DNA of 64,000 nucleotides from Arenimonas maotaiensis (lineage in GTDB: Bacteria; Pseudomonadota; Gammaproteobacteria; Xanthomonadales; Xanthomonadaceae). Shown piece by piece: positions 8,169 through 18,379 of this stretch; position 1 is the stretch's first letter, and every line of letters begins with the position of its first letter. The translations under genes and the position numbers were made by a program. The DNA is taken from NCBI RefSeq assembly GCF_014638745.1, contig NZ_BMFO01000002.1, positions 62,001 to 126,000 of the forward strand, in the 5' to 3' direction. The notes under the pieces are model-generated. The model was not told where the DNA came from and searched no databases. It was given only the letters and a program-made list of their open reading frames with translations.

Positions 8169-9388
8169 ATTTCCGCTTTCGCCGCCGCGATGGCTGCGAT
8201 GCGTTTTTTCCTCAGTGCGTCGCCGACGGCCGGTCCGGACAGTCCCGGCCCGACATCGCGGCCGGTGACGGCGGCCGCCGCGCGATGGCAGCGCAGCAAC
8301 AGCGCCGCGTTCGGATACGCCGATTCCGACATGCCGAGACGCCCGCGTTTGTCAGCTTCGCACAGCGTCGCCAGCGCCGCAACCCGCTCCGGCCGGCGGA
8401 AGGCGTCGAGGCGCTGTAGCAGCGTATGCACCGTTTCCGGCCGCAGCTGCTCCAGGCGGTGCACGTTCAGGTGTTCACGGCAGGCGTGCAGGGCCATCAC
8501 GCGGTACTCCGCGGGCGTCTTCCAGCGTGCGCAGACCGCTTCCACCGCCGGCAACCCGAGATGCTCGTGCGCGATGTGCTTCGGCCAGTCGGCCGGCGGC
8601 GTCAAGGCCTTGCCCAGATCGTGCGTCAACGCCATGAACGCGATCAGGGTATCGCCCGGCGCCAGCCTCGCCGCCATATCCAGCACCATCTCGGTATGCA
8701 GGCCGGCGTCGATTTCCGGATGGTACTCGGCGCGCTGCGGTATGCCGTACAGCGCATCGACCTCCGGCAGCAATACCTTCAGTGCGCCGCAGGCGCGCAG
8801 AACCCGCAGGAAAGCCGAAGGCGTCTTGGTGGCCAAGGCGCGCTGGATTTCCTGCCAGACCCGCTCCGGCACCAAGTGATCGACTTCGCCGGCGCGCACC
8901 ATCCCGCGCATCAGCGCGTCGGTTTCCGGTGCCAGCGAGAAGCCCAGGTGCGCGAAGCGCGCCAGAAAACGCGCGGCGCGCAGGATGCGCACCGGGTCTT
9001 CGGCGAAGGCCGGCGACACATGCCGAAGCACGCGCCGTTCGAGGTCGTCGCGGCCGCCGAACGGATCGATCAACGTGCCGTCATCGGCCTGTGCGATGGC
9101 GTTGATGGTGAAGTCGCGGCGGGCCAGATCCTGCTCCAGCGTCACCGCGGCGTCGGCATGGAACACGAAGCCGCGGTAGCCCGGCGCGGTCTTGCGTTCG
9201 GTGCGCGCCAGCGCGTATTCCTCGCCGCTGCGCGGATGCAGGAACACCGGGAAATCGGCACCGACCGGCCGGAAGCCGGCCGCCGCCATCGACTCCGGGG
9301 TCTCGCCGACCACCACCCAGTCGCGGTCGCCGGCGGGCAGGCCGAGCAGGGCATCGCGTACGGCGCCGCCGACCAGATAGACGTTCAT
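8165..9388 (-). CDS. cca: CCA tRNA nucleotidyltransferase (multifunctional Cca)
   Basis: Adds or repairs the 3'-CCA of tRNAs. The 407-residue protein, close to the 412 of E. coli, starts [12 protein letters not shown] with Gly8 and Arg11, followed by the metal pair Asp21/Asp23 in [15 protein letters not shown] near residue 90 and [15 protein letters not shown] follow. A C-terminal HD domain is present (HTEM...ALTHDLGKA near residues 225-260), which gives 2',3'-phosphatase/phosphodiesterase activity in multifunctional Cca. The start overlaps the stop of the upstream slt gene as ATGA, so the two are coupled. Confidence 0.95.
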   Translation of the reverse strand: MNVYLVGGAVRDALLGLPAGDRDWVVVGETPESMAAAGFRPVGADFPVFLHPRSGEEYALARTERKTAPGYRGFVFHADAAVTLEQDLARRDFTINAIAQADDGTLIDPFGGRDDLERRVLRHVSPAFAEDPVRILRAARFLARFAHLGFSLAPETDALMRGMVRAGEVDHLVPERVWQEIQRALATKTPSAFLRVLRACGALKVLLPEVDALYGIPQRAEYHPEIDAGLHTEMVLDMAARLAPGDTLIAFMALTHDLGKALTPPADWPKHIAHEHLGLPAVEAVCARWKTPAEYRVMALHACREHLNVHRLEQLRPETVHTLLQRLDAFRRPERVAALATLCEADKRGRLGMSESAYPNAALLLRCHRAAAAVTGRDVGPGLSGPAVGDALRKKRIAAIAAAKAEI

Positions 9389-11355
9389 CGCGGTTTCTTC
9401 GCTGGCACGGGCTGCGGACAACGCAGCGCCACCGTGCGCGCCGGCTCGCCGAAATCGCCGCTCAGGCGCTGCATGATCGGCCGGACGGGCCGCTTCAGGC
9501 GCCAGTCGTAGATCACGCTGAACGCCAGCACGCGCGGAATGTATTCGCGCGTTTCCTTGTACGGCACGGTCTCGATCCAGAACTCCGGTTCCAGCGCCGG
9601 GCGGGCCGCCAGCCAACGATTCACCGCGGCCGGTCCGGCGTTGTAGGCGCCGATGGCGAGCCAGGCGCGGCCCTGGTAGCCGTCGATCACGTCGCGCAAC
9701 GCACCGGCGCCGAGCGGGATGTTCACCTCGGGCCGGTACAGCGAGGCCGGGCCTTCCCAGGCGATGCCATGGCGCAGCGCGATGCGCTCCGCGGTCGACG
9801 GCAGCAGCTGCAGCAGGCCGCGGGCGTCGGCGCCGGAGGTCACTTCCGGCATGAAGATGCTTTCGGCACGGGCGTGCGCGGTCAGCCAGCTGCGGTCGAT
9901 GCCGAAGCGCGCGGCGGCGGATTCGAAGGCGTCGTTGTAAGGCGTGGCGAAACGCACGGTGTACAGGCGTTGGCTGGCTTCGTCGGCGTCCAGCGCGAAC
10001 ACCGCGCGGTCGTACCAGCCGATGTCCCGCGCCATCGCCAGCGCCGCGCGCCGTTGCTGCGGTGCCAACGGACGGTAGGCGGCGTTCCACTCCCAGATCG
10101 CGGTGTTGGCCTCACCCAATTGCCAGAGCCACAGCGCACGCCGCAGGCCGGGATCACGGTGCAGGTCGACGTGCTCCTTTGGACTTGGGCGGGGTTCCAA
10201 CGGGCAGAAGGCGTAATCCGCGCCCAGCCGCTCGGCCGCCAGCCAGCCATGGAAGCTCGCCGATTGCGCGGCCTTGCGGTACAGCGGCAGGGCGTCGTCG
10301 TTGCGTCCCAGGCGCTGCAATACGCGCGCCTGGAAGTACTGCCAGCGCGGTTCATCGCGCTGCGCCGGCAGCAGCTGTTCGAACGCCGCCAGCGTCTTGG
10401 CGTCGTCGTTGGCGTGGAAAGCGTTGCGCAGATACCACTCGCGCAGGTTGACGCTACGCGCCGCTTCGGGCACGGCCAGATAACGCCGCTCCGCCTCCGG
10501 CAGGTAATCCACCATCGACCACAGCGCGATTTCGGACAGTAGGGCATTGCGCTGTTCCGCGTTAAGCCCTTCGGCCAGCGGCGTGGCCGCCGACAGGCGT
10601 TCGGCCTGCGCGGGATCGCGCTTGGCCAGATTCATCAGCCCTTGTTGCAGCACGCGCCGGCCGCGCGTGTCATCCGGCCAAGCGGTGTCGGCGCTGCCGC
10701 CGGCGATGAAAGCCAGATAGCGCCCGGCCAAGGATGCATCGGCGGCGTTCATCGCGCCGATCGCTTCCGGCATGCGTTCCACGGCGCCGTCGGCCAGCAG
10801 CCGATCGAAGCGTTGCCAAGCGCGGGTGCCGTCGATGGCACCGGCCGATTTCAAGGCATCGAACACCGGCGTGCAGGCCGCAGGCGCTTTGGCCTCGTTC
10901 AGCCACACGGCCAGGGCATTCTGCCGCCAGGCGAAATCGCGCGCGGTGGCATCGACGGCCAGCAGCACGGCGCAACGGCTCGCCGCGCCGTCATCGGGAT
11001 GGCGCGTGTTCCAGGCCGCCACCGCCGGCCAATCCTGACGACGGACCAGTTCATTGCGCCATTGTTTGACCAGCCAATCGCTGGACGGCGTGTCCGGATC
11101 CTCGGCCAGCAGGGCCTCCACGCGCGCGCCATCGGACTGCATGATGCCGCTGCGCCAGGCCAAGGCATCCAGCCAGGGGCGCAGCGGATGCTTGGCCAGC
11201 CGCACGCGGGCGTCATCGGGTAAACTGCCGCTCTTGGCCTGTGCGAACGCCGCACGCAGTTCCGCCGCTTGCGGAACCTGCGTCTGCGCCGAAGTCCGCG
11301 ACGCGAGCAGGACGGCGAATGCGAGTGCCGCAGCGGTTGGCCAGTTAGTGCGCAT
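9385..11355 (-). CDS. slt: Soluble lytic murein transglycosylase (Slt70 family)
   Basis: Cleaves the MurNAc-GlcNAc bond of peptidoglycan with 1,6-anhydro product formation in the periplasm. 656 residues: a signal peptide (residues 1-24), a long helical superhelix (to about 480) and a C-terminal lysozyme-like domain. The catalytic glutamate is Glu498 in [26 protein letters not shown] and [15 protein letters not shown] are the family motifs that follow. ATG at 11355 is chosen because it gives a normal signal peptide; a GTG at 11379 would add eight residues. Overlaps cca by four bases. Confidence 0.94.
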   Translation of the reverse strand: MRTNWPTAAALAFAVLLASRTSAQTQVPQAAELRAAFAQAKSGSLPDDARVRLAKHPLRPWLDALAWRSGIMQSDGARVEALLAEDPDTPSSDWLVKQWRNELVRRQDWPAVAAWNTRHPDDGAASRCAVLLAVDATARDFAWRQNALAVWLNEAKAPAACTPVFDALKSAGAIDGTRAWQRFDRLLADGAVERMPEAIGAMNAADASLAGRYLAFIAGGSADTAWPDDTRGRRVLQQGLMNLAKRDPAQAERLSAATPLAEGLNAEQRNALLSEIALWSMVDYLPEAERRYLAVPEAARSVNLREWYLRNAFHANDDAKTLAAFEQLLPAQRDEPRWQYFQARVLQRLGRNDDALPLYRKAAQSASFHGWLAAERLGADYAFCPLEPRPSPKEHVDLHRDPGLRRALWLWQLGEANTAIWEWNAAYRPLAPQQRRAALAMARDIGWYDRAVFALDADEASQRLYTVRFATPYNDAFESAAARFGIDRSWLTAHARAESIFMPEVTSGADARGLLQLLPSTAERIALRHGIAWEGPASLYRPEVNIPLGAGALRDVIDGYQGRAWLAIGAYNAGPAAVNRWLAARPALEPEFWIETVPYKETREYIPRVLAFSVIYDWRLKRPVRPIMQRLSGDFGEPARTVALRCPQPVPAKKPR

Positions 11356-11393
11356 GCGCGGTGTTTTTCCGGTAATCACAGGTCTTCAAGCAT

Positions 11394-12188
11394 ATGGCGG
11401 CATGGTGGATTTATCCAGTCTTGGGCATCGGTGCCGGCATCCTGTCGGGCCTGCTCGGCGTCGGCGGCGGCCTGTTGCTGGTCGGCGCGCTGATCCTGCT
11501 GTTGCCCGCGCAGGGCGTGCCCGAGGCGGTGGTGGTGCCGGTCGCCTTGGCCAGTTCGCTCGGCAGCATCGTGCTCACCGGCCTGTCTTCGGCGTGGGCG
11601 CATCAACGGCGCGGCGCCGTGCTGTGGCCGACCGTGGCTTGGCTGGTGCCGGGCATGCTGTTGGGCGCCGTGCTGGCCAGCCTCGGCGTGGTGCAGTGGG
11701 CAGGTCCCGGTCTGCGTTGGGCGGTGGTGGCGTATTGCGCCGCGGTGGCGTTGCAGTTGCTTGCCGATTGGCCGAAAGCCGTCGGCCAGGATGTCTCGCA
11801 TGTCGTCGGTTGGCGCTGGACCGGTTTCGGCCTGCTGGTCGGCGCGGTGTCCTCGGTGGTCGGCATCGGTGGCGGCAGCATGACCGTCCCGGCGCTGATC
11901 TGGCGCGGCGTGCCGGCGGTGAAGGCGGTGGCCACATCGGCCGTGTGCGGCGTGTTCATCGCCGTCGCCGCGGCGCTCACTTACAGCCAGTCGGCCAACC
12001 CGCTTCCGATGCCGGCGCATTCGCTGGGCTACGTGTATCTGCCGGCCGCACTCGGCGTGGCCGCCGCATCGGTGTTGTTCGCGCCCCTGGGCGCGCGTTG
12101 GGCGCATGCCCTGCCGCCGCAGCGCCTGAAGCAGGTGTTCGCGGCGTTTCTGTTGCTGATGGCCGGATTGCTGGTCTTCAAGTCCTGA
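11394..12188 (+). CDS. TauE/SafE-family sulfite (organosulfur anion) exporter
   Basis: A 264-residue polytopic inner-membrane protein with about eight helices. Both halves carry the family's glycine-rich repeat: GAGILSGLLGVGGGLLLVG near residue 10 and GAVSSVVGIGGGSMTVPAL near residue 145. Family members export sulfite, sulfoacetate or related anions. It lies directly before a sulfotransferase gene in the same direction, which may indicate a sulfur-related unit, but specificity cannot be read from sequence. Divergent from slt across 38 bases. Confidence 0.88.
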   Translation: MAAWWIYPVLGIGAGILSGLLGVGGGLLLVGALILLLPAQGVPEAVVVPVALASSLGSIVLTGLSSAWAHQRRGAVLWPTVAWLVPGMLLGAVLASLGVVQWAGPGLRWAVVAYCAAVALQLLADWPKAVGQDVSHVVGWRWTGFGLLVGAVSSVVGIGGGSMTVPALIWRGVPAVKAVATSAVCGVFIAVAAALTYSQSANPLPMPAHSLGYVYLPAALGVAAASVLFAPLGARWAHALPPQRLKQVFAAFLLLMAGLLVFKS

Positions 12189-12234
12189 GAGGCCATGCTT
12201 GTTAGACTACAGGTCTTTCCCTGCGGTACTGAAG

Positions 12235-14034
12235 ATGGCTCCTGAACAGATTCTCACGATGGCCGGGCAGGCCATGCAGCGCGGTGACTGGCCGTCCGCG
12301 GAACGCATATTGCATGATGGCCTGACCTCGTATCCCGGACACGCCGAGTTGCTGGGCATGATGGCGATTGCCGTGTTCCGTTCCGGCCGGCCGGAGCAGG
12401 CGCTTGAGTGGTTCCGGCGTGCGGCCGAGTCCGGCAACCGGGCTTCGGATTGGGCCAATCTCGGCAGCGCACTATGCGATTTTGGCCGTTTCGAGGAAGC
12501 GCACGAGGCCTTGCGGAAGGCCTTGGCGGCAGCACCTTCGGATGCATTCACGCACTTCTGCCTGGCGCGTGCCTTGCATGGCATGGGTCGTAGCGAGGAG
12601 GCGCTGGATCGCATCGGTGCGGCCATCGAAGCCGAACCCGGGGACACCGGATTCCGCCTGCTGCGCGCGGAGATCGCGGCTGCTCTGGATCTTCGCGAGT
12701 TGGCGTCGACCGATATCGACTGGTTGTTGCAACGCCGGATCGGCTTGTTCGAGCTTCTGCAGTCGGCCTCCCTTATGCTGCAGGTGGGGCGCTTCGGCCA
12801 GGCGCTCGCCCTGTACCGGTCGCTCGCCGCCAGCCATCCCGACCAGTTCGATGCATGGCTGGGCGTCTGCCTGGCCAGTGAGCGGGCCAACGATCTGGCG
12901 GGCCTCCGGCAAGCTTTGGAGCGGGCAAGGTCGTTGGCGTCCAATCCGGTGCAGGCAGCGGCAGTCGAACAGATGCGCGGCAAGCTGGCCTTCAGGAACG
13001 GCGGGTTTGACGAGGCTTGCGGCTTTTTCGCGTCGGCTTGGGCATTCCATACCGACAACGCGCGCTGGAAGAGCCAGATCGGCTTCGATTATTGCCAAAG
13101 CCTGGATAAAGCCGGCCGATTCGCCGATGCGCTCCGGGTATGCGGTGCCGCACATGCGCTGCAGGCAGCCGGTGCCGAAAGCAATGCCGCGCAAGAGGCG
13201 CGCGCCGGCTTCCTGCAGATGTTGCGCAAGCCGGCCGTGGCGGCCAGTGGTTCCGTCCGCGTGGACGACGGTCGCGCCGATCCGGTTTTCGTCGTCGGGT
13301 TTCCCCGCTCGGGAACCACCCTTCTGGAGCTCATCCTCGACTCGCGGCCCGGACTGGTTTCCTTCGACGAGAAGCCGTATCTGGTGAAGACGCTCATGCA
13401 GTACCGCTCGTCTGGGCTCGCCTATCCCGAGTCGTTGTCCATGCTCGACGCGCCACGGATTGAACGTCTACGGAACGCATATTTCGATCAGTTGGCCGTG
13501 GACGGCGTGGATCCGCAGGCCCGTCCGGTCGACAAGAATCCGCTCAATTGGGCGTATCTGCCCCTCGTGCGCGCGTTGTTTCCCGGTGCTCATGTGATTC
13601 TTGCCCTGCGTCATCCGCTGGACGTGGTCCTGAGCTGCTACATGCAGAACCTGCGCTCCGCAGGCAATCTGTTCTCCAGCGTCGCCCGGATCGCTGAGCT
13701 GTACGCGGAGATGGTGGACTATTGGCAGCGCCTCGAGCCCGCGCTCGACCTGCCGGTGCTGGTTTCCCGTTATGAAGATCTGGTCTCCGATCCCGAGGCG
13801 GGCACTCGACGCATCGCGGAGTTCCTGGATTTGCCGTGGGACGCCGGCTGGTTGGACAACAGCACGCATGCGCGCGGCAAGGCCATCATCCACACGCCCA
13901 GCTATGCGCAGGTGCTCGAGCCGCTCAACACCCGCGCCATGGGTCGTTGGCGCAATTACCGCGATCTGTTCGATCCGGCGGTGCTGGACGTGCTCAGGCC
14001 GGCGGCCGAGTCGATGGGATATTCGCTGGACTGA
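12235..14034 (+). CDS. TPR-repeat sulfotransferase
   Basis: 599 residues. The first half is a run of tetratricopeptide repeats (for example HAELLGMMAIAVFRSGRPEQ and DAFTHFCLARALHGMGRSEE). From about residue 350 a sulfotransferase domain begins with FVVGFPRSGTTLLELIL, the 5'-phosphosulfate-binding loop for PAPS. PVDKNPLNW and ILALRHPLDVVLSCYM carry the 3'-phosphate-binding region. Related TPR-sulfotransferases resemble tyrosylprotein sulfotransferases; the acceptor here is unknown. ATG at 12235 is chosen; a TTG at 12199 would add 12 residues. Overlaps the convergent hydrolase gene by 41 bases. Confidence 0.88.
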   Translation: MAPEQILTMAGQAMQRGDWPSAERILHDGLTSYPGHAELLGMMAIAVFRSGRPEQALEWFRRAAESGNRASDWANLGSALCDFGRFEEAHEALRKALAAAPSDAFTHFCLARALHGMGRSEEALDRIGAAIEAEPGDTGFRLLRAEIAAALDLRELASTDIDWLLQRRIGLFELLQSASLMLQVGRFGQALALYRSLAASHPDQFDAWLGVCLASERANDLAGLRQALERARSLASNPVQAAAVEQMRGKLAFRNGGFDEACGFFASAWAFHTDNARWKSQIGFDYCQSLDKAGRFADALRVCGAAHALQAAGAESNAAQEARAGFLQMLRKPAVAASGSVRVDDGRADPVFVVGFPRSGTTLLELILDSRPGLVSFDEKPYLVKTLMQYRSSGLAYPESLSMLDAPRIERLRNAYFDQLAVDGVDPQARPVDKNPLNWAYLPLVRALFPGAHVILALRHPLDVVLSCYMQNLRSAGNLFSSVARIAELYAEMVDYWQRLEPALDLPVLVSRYEDLVSDPEAGTRRIAEFLDLPWDAGWLDNSTHARGKAIIHTPSYAQVLEPLNTRAMGRWRNYRDLFDPAVLDVLRPAAESMGYSLD

Positions 14035-14773
14035 CTCCCGGCGGCGTCAGCTCCAGTCCGATGGCGAGATGGTCGGAGCCGGCGGCCGGGTAGGTCCGGT
14101 AGTTGCCGCTGGCCATGCCGCCGACCAATATGTGGTCGATCGGGCGCTTGGCGTCCCAGCTCGGGAAGGTCGGCAGGCTGAGCGTCGGCACATCCAATGC
14201 GGTGAACTGGAACAGTCGGCTCATCTCCGGCGCCAGCAGGTCGCAGTTGAAGTCGCCCATCAGCACCAGCCGCGGCTTGTCGGACAGCAATTCGGCCAGA
14301 TAGGCGATCTGCACCCGGCGCGCGGCCGCGCCGAGGGAAAGATGGGTGACCGCGATGTGCCAACTGGCCTCGCCTTCGCCGAATTCGGCCAACAGCACGC
14401 CGCGGCCGGGGATGCGGCCCGGCAGTACGAAATGCTCGATGCGCCGCGGCGCCGAGCGCGACAGCAACGCGTTGCCGGAACCGGCGAAGCGGCTGATCCG
14501 GCGCGTGGCCTGATGCGAGCTGTACGGGAAATTGGCCTTGTCCGCCAGGTAGTCGGATTGGTTCGAGAAGCCCGAGCGCAGGCTGCCCGGATCGCATTCC
14601 TGCAGGCCGACCAGGTCGAAGGCCTGATAGGTCTGCGCCAAGGCGTCGAGATTGCCGCGTTTGCCGTTCGGCAGGATGTGCGACCAGGAGCGGGTCACGT
14701 ACTCGCTGTAGGCGCGGGTCACCGAACCGGCCTGGATGTTGCTGCTCAGCAGTTTGAGGGGTTGTGCGTTCAT
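13994..14773 (-). CDS. Endonuclease/exonuclease/phosphatase family protein
   Basis: A 259-residue EEP-fold metal-dependent phosphoesterase. Visible motifs: LLSSNIQAG at the start (the metal Asn), VGLQECD near residue 50 (metal Glu), THLSLG in the middle, MGDFNCDL near residue 180 and GSDHLAIGLEL at the end (catalytic Asp-His). No signal peptide is evident. It follows dsbA on the minus strand after an intrinsic terminator. The order engB / cytochrome c4 / dsbA / EEP protein matches a known arrangement in Pseudomonas. The substrate, nucleic acid or phospholipid, is unknown. Confidence 0.85.
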   Translation of the reverse strand: MNAQPLKLLSSNIQAGSVTRAYSEYVTRSWSHILPNGKRGNLDALAQTYQAFDLVGLQECDPGSLRSGFSNQSDYLADKANFPYSSHQATRRISRFAGSGNALLSRSAPRRIEHFVLPGRIPGRGVLLAEFGEGEASWHIAVTHLSLGAAARRVQIAYLAELLSDKPRLVLMGDFNCDLLAPEMSRLFQFTALDVPTLSLPTFPSWDAKRPIDHILVGGMASGNYRTYPAAGSDHLAIGLELTPPGVSPANIPSTRPPA

Positions 14774-14778
14774 GGATG

Positions 14779-14802
14779 AAAAAACCCCGCCGAAGCGGGG
14801 TT
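14779..14802 (-). terminator. Intrinsic terminator after dsbA
   Basis: On the minus strand AACCCCGC, loop TTCG, GCGGGGTT, then a run of six T. The perfect 8-bp stem with a UUCG tetraloop lies six bases past the dsbA stop and just before the EEP gene start. Confidence 0.92.
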
Positions 14803-14807
14803 GGCGC

Positions 14808-15452
14808 TCACTTCTTCGCCGCTGCCGGTGCCGCCGCGCGTTCCTTGGCAATCAGGTATTCGGCGACCCGCAGGCTGTCCTCCAGCGTGCGCGCGGTGAC
14901 CCGGTACTTGCCGTTGATCACCAGCATCGGCGTGCCGTTGACGCCGGCGCGGGTGGCGAACTGGCGGGCGCGGTTGAGTTTGGCCGACACCGTGGTGCCG
15001 TTCATCACGGCCAGCATCTTGGCGCGGTCCACGCCCAGGCGGGCGTAGGCGTCGGCGAAATCCTCGAGGCTGCCGGTCTTGATCTTCTTGTCGATGAACA
15101 CGGCCTTGAAGATGGCGTCATGGGTGCGCTCCTGCACGCCCAACGCCTCGGCGGCGAAGAAGGCGCGCGCGGCGTTGTCGTTGACGCCGCCGAACGCGGC
15201 CGGGACATAACGGAACTTCACGTCGGCCGGCAGCTTCTTCTTCCAGGCGTTCACCATCGGTTGGAAGTTGGCGCAGTGGATGCAGGTGTAGCTGAACACC
15301 TCGGCCACTTCGATGCCGCCCACGCCCCAAGTCGGCTGCGGGGCACTGAGTACCGCGTAGTCTTTGCCGGGCATCGGGATGCCGGGCTTGAGTTGCGCGG
15401 CGGCGGCGAACGGCAGCATGAACAGCAAGGTCAGGACGGTACGGCGGATCAT
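14808..15452 (-). CDS. dsbA: DsbA-type periplasmic thiol:disulfide oxidoreductase
   Basis: Introduces disulfides into exported proteins. 214 residues with a signal peptide (residues 1-20). The thioredoxin-fold active site is Cys57-Ile-His-Cys60, in EVFSYTCIHCANFQPM; enteric DsbA has CPHC. The cis-proline loop NGTPMLVING is present near residue 175. ATG at 15452 has a GGAG-like box upstream; a longer reading to 15593 crosses the terminator of the preceding gene and is rejected. It sits between cytochrome c4 and an EEP gene, each separated by an intrinsic terminator, so it needs its own promoter. Confidence 0.92.
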   Translation of the reverse strand: MIRRTVLTLLFMLPFAAAAQLKPGIPMPGKDYAVLSAPQPTWGVGGIEVAEVFSYTCIHCANFQPMVNAWKKKLPADVKFRYVPAAFGGVNDNAARAFFAAEALGVQERTHDAIFKAVFIDKKIKTGSLEDFADAYARLGVDRAKMLAVMNGTTVSAKLNRARQFATRAGVNGTPMLVINGKYRVTARTLEDSLRVAEYLIAKERAAAPAAAKK

Positions 15453-15464
15453 GGTCACTCCTTG

Positions 15465-15505
15465 GAAAAAAACGGGGCCGATAACATGCAGAATGCTATC
15501 GGCCC
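15465..15505 (-). terminator. Intrinsic terminator after cytochrome c4
   Basis: On the minus strand GGGCCGATA pairs with TATCGGCCC (15475-15483 with 15497-15505), with further partial pairing in the loop (GCAT/ATGC), followed by CG and seven T. It lies between the cytochrome stop and the dsbA start. Confidence 0.9.
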
Positions 15506-15531
15506 GCTGAACGGAAGCTGTCGGAAGCCGC

Positions 15532-16275
15532 TTACTTCTTGCCGGCTTTGTGCAGGCCCTGCAGGTAGGAGGCGAGGCCTTGGATTTCTTCATCGCTCAG
15601 GCCCTTGGCGGCCTGCGACATGATCACGTTGGCGTTCTTGTCCTTGCCCCAGACCATGCCGTCGCGGAAGGCGGTCAGGCGGGCGGCGGTGTAAGTGGCG
15701 TGCTGGCCGCCGAGCGCCGGATAGCTCGGGCCGGGCATGCCGGCGCCGGCCGGACCGTGGCAGGCGGCGCAGGCCGGCACGCCGGCGGACGGCTTGCCGC
15801 TGTGGTAGAGGCTCTCGCCGATCTGGTAGAACTTCTTGCCGGCATTCGGGCCTTCGGCGATCACGGCCTCGTCGGCGACGCCGGCGATGACTTTCTGGCT
15901 GCCGAAGTAGGCGCCGATGTCGCGCATATCCTGTTCGGTCAGGGTGGCGGCCATGCCCAACATGATCGGGTTCTCGCGTTCGCCGGACTTGAACAGCTTC
16001 AGCTGGCGCCAGATGTATTGCTCGTGCTGGCCGGCCAGTTTCGGGTTCAGCGGATCGGCCGAGTTGCCGTCCAGGCCGTGGCAGGCGGCGCAGGCGCCGG
16101 CCTTGGTCTGGCCGGCTTTCGGATCGCCGGCCTTGGCCGGGCCGGTATCGGCGGCTACGGCTACCGGGGCGGCGGCCGGCTCCACGGCAGGCGCTGCGGG
16201 TTCGGCGGCCTGTTGCGCAATGGCGCCGGTGAACGCCAAGGCGCTGCTCAGTACAAGGAGGTGGGAGAACTTCAT
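15532..16275 (-). CDS. Dihaem cytochrome c4
   Basis: A 247-residue periplasmic electron carrier. Signal peptide residues 1-20, then an Ala/Pro-rich linker. Two haem c sites are visible as CAACH at residues 62-66 and 169-173, each followed by GLDGN or GPAGAG. Methionine ligands are probable in NPIMLGMAATL and NVIMSQAAKGL. Two symmetric cytochrome halves at this length are typical of c4, which donates electrons to terminal oxidases. The ATG at 16275 has a GGAG box. Divergent from engB, as in Pseudomonas. Confidence 0.93.
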   Translation of the reverse strand: MKFSHLLVLSSALAFTGAIAQQAAEPAAPAVEPAAAPVAVAADTGPAKAGDPKAGQTKAGACAACHGLDGNSADPLNPKLAGQHEQYIWRQLKLFKSGERENPIMLGMAATLTEQDMRDIGAYFGSQKVIAGVADEAVIAEGPNAGKKFYQIGESLYHSGKPSAGVPACAACHGPAGAGMPGPSYPALGGQHATYTAARLTAFRDGMVWGKDKNANVIMSQAAKGLSDEEIQGLASYLQGLHKAGKK

Positions 16276-16332
16276 TGAGACTCCGAACGTCAGATTTAAG
16301 GTGGGTATCGGGGCGATCCCCGTCAGCGGCCA

Positions 16333-16362
16333 ATTATCCCAGTGTTTACGGGTTACGGTCAA
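16333..16362 (-). promoter_or_regulatory. Sigma-70-type promoter of the cytochrome c4 gene
   Basis: On the minus strand TTGACC (16357-16362) and GATAAT (16333-16338) are separated by 18 bases. The leader to the ATG at 16275 would be about 50 bases. On the other strand a TAGAAT at 16373-16378 may be the -10 of engB, but no good -35 accompanies it. Confidence 0.65.
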
Positions 16363-16406
16363 TAAAGCGGGGTAGAATACGCGCAATCTTCCCGTAAACG
16401 AGCCCC

Positions 16407-17024
16407 ATGGCCAATCCCCTCGCCCAAGCCGAATTCGTGCTCTCGGCCAACGCCTTGGCGCAGTTGCCCAAGGACGGTGCGGCCGAAGTGGCCTTCGCCG
16501 GGCGCTCCAACGCCGGCAAATCCACCGCCTTGAACGCCCTGTGCCAGCACGGCGGCCTGGCGCGCACCTCGAAAACCCCGGGCCGCACCCAGCATCTGGT
16601 GTATTTCCGGGTCGGCGAGGGCCGCTATCTGGTCGATCTGCCCGGTTACGGCTACGCCAAGGTGCCGATTGCGGTACGCGACCACTGGCAGGCCTTCATC
16701 GCCCGCTATTTCCAGGTGCGTGAGCCCCTGGCCGGCTTGGTGCTGGTGATGGACATCCGCCACCCCTTGCGCGAATACGACCAGCTGATGCTCGATGTCG
16801 CCTTCAAGCGCCATCTGCCGGTGCACTGCCTGCTGACCAAGGCCGACAAGCTCGGCCGCGGCGAACAGACACGCACCCTGATGCAGGTGAAAAAAGAGCT
16901 CGCCGGCCGCGCCAGCGCGCAGCTGTTCTCCGGCTCGGCCAAGATCGGCCTGGACGAAGCCCGCGCCGTGGTGCTGGGCTGGTTGCAGGCCGGACCGCAC
17001 CTCAAGGCAGAATCCCATGGCTGA
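16407..17024 (+). CDS. engB: Ribosome biogenesis GTP-binding protein EngB (YihA/YsxC)
   Basis: A 205-residue GTPase needed for large ribosomal subunit assembly. G1 is GRSNAGKST near residue 32, the switch region has [10 protein letters not shown]3 is DLPGYGYAK near residue 77, G4 is LTKADK near residue 144. Length is normal. It overlaps gshA by eight bases and is divergent from cytochrome c4. Confidence 0.95.
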   Translation: MANPLAQAEFVLSANALAQLPKDGAAEVAFAGRSNAGKSTALNALCQHGGLARTSKTPGRTQHLVYFRVGEGRYLVDLPGYGYAKVPIAVRDHWQAFIARYFQVREPLAGLVLVMDIRHPLREYDQLMLDVAFKRHLPVHCLLTKADKLGRGEQTRTLMQVKKELAGRASAQLFSGSAKIGLDEARAVVLGWLQAGPHLKAESHG

Positions 17025-18369
17025 TACCGCGTCCCCGATCACCGGCAAAGACCAGCTGGTCGCCTTCCACGCCGCCGGCGCGCGCGCCAAGGACGATTGG
17101 CGCATCGGCACCGAGCACGAGAAGTTCGTGTTCCGCCTCGACGACCTGTCGCCGCCGCCGTTCGACGGCCCGCAGGGCATCGAGGCCCTGCTCAAGGGCA
17201 TGACCCGCTTCGGCTGGCAGCCGGTCGAGGAAAACGGCCGCGTCATCGCGCTGTTGCGCGACGGCGCGTCGGTGACCCTGGAGCCGGCCGGCCAGTTCGA
17301 ACTGTCCGGCGCGCAGCTGGAGAACATCCACCAGACCTGCAAGGAAACCAACCAGCATCTGGCCGAGGTCAAGCAGGTCGGCGACGAGCTCGGCATCGGT
17401 TTCCTCGGCATGGGTTTCCAGCCCAAGTGGGCGCGCGCCGACATGCCGTGGATGCCGAAAGGCCGCTACAAGATCATGCGCGAGTACATGCCGAAGGTCG
17501 GCACACTCGGCCTCGACATGATGACCCGCACCTGCACGGTGCAGACCAATCTCGACTTCAGCGACGAAGCCGACATGGTAAAGAAATTCCGCGTGTCGTT
17601 GGCGCTGCAGCCGGTGGCGACCGCGCTGTTCGCCGATTCGCCGTTCACCGAGGGCAAGCCCAACGGCTACCTGAGCTACCGCTCGCACATCTGGACCGAC
17701 ACCGACCCCGACCGCACCGGCATGCTCGATTTCGTGTTCGAGGACGGCTTCGGTTTCGAGCGCTACGTCGATTACCTGCTCGACGTGCCGATGTACTTCG
17801 CTTACCGCGACAAACGCTACATCGACTGCGCCGGCCTGAGCTTCCGCGATTTCCTGGCCGGCAAACTGGCGCCGCTGCCCGGCGAGCTGCCGACGCTGGC
17901 CGACTGGTCCGACCACATGACCACCGCGTTCCCGGAAGTGCGGCTGAAGAAATACCTGGAGATGCGCGGCGCCGACGGCGGCCCGTGGCGCCGCCTGTGC
18001 GCCCTGCCGGCGCTGTGGGTCGGCCTGCTGTACGACAATGAGGCCTTGGACGCGGCCTGGGACCTGGTCAAGGATTTCAGCCTGGCCGAACGCCACGCCC
18101 TGCGCGACGGCGTACCGAAGCACGGGTTGAAACTGCCGTTCCGCGGCGGCAGCGTGCGCGATCTGGCCATCGAGACCCTGAAGATTTCCGCCCAAGGCCT
18201 GAAGAACCGCCGCCGCCTGAACCGGCACGGCGACGACGAGGCGCTGTTCCTGCATCCGTTGATGGAGATCGCCTTGGCCGACGAAACCCCGGCCGAACGC
18301 AAGCTCGCGCTGTACCACGGCGTCTGGAACGGCGATATCGACCAGGTGTTCCGCCAGTTCGCCTACTGA
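17017..18369 (+). CDS. gshA: Glutamate--cysteine ligase, plant/proteobacterial type
   Basis: Makes gamma-glutamylcysteine, the first step of glutathione synthesis. The 450-residue protein belongs to the GCS2 class found in plants, alphaproteobacteria and xanthomonads, not the enteric GshA class. Seen: [12 protein letters not shown] near the N-terminus, [13 protein letters not shown] (glutamate-site acidic residues), GFQPKW and the [14 protein letters not shown] segment, then RGADGGPW. Length is right for the class. The start overlaps engB by eight bases; no gshB is in view. Confidence 0.94.
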   Translation: MADTASPITGKDQLVAFHAAGARAKDDWRIGTEHEKFVFRLDDLSPPPFDGPQGIEALLKGMTRFGWQPVEENGRVIALLRDGASVTLEPAGQFELSGAQLENIHQTCKETNQHLAEVKQVGDELGIGFLGMGFQPKWARADMPWMPKGRYKIMREYMPKVGTLGLDMMTRTCTVQTNLDFSDEADMVKKFRVSLALQPVATALFADSPFTEGKPNGYLSYRSHIWTDTDPDRTGMLDFVFEDGFGFERYVDYLLDVPMYFAYRDKRYIDCAGLSFRDFLAGKLAPLPGELPTLADWSDHMTTAFPEVRLKKYLEMRGADGGPWRRLCALPALWVGLLYDNEALDAAWDLVKDFSLAERHALRDGVPKHGLKLPFRGGSVRDLAIETLKISAQGLKNRRRLNRHGDDEALFLHPLMEIALADETPAERKLALYHGVWNGDIDQVFRQFAY

Positions 18370-18379
18370 GTCCGTCCGC

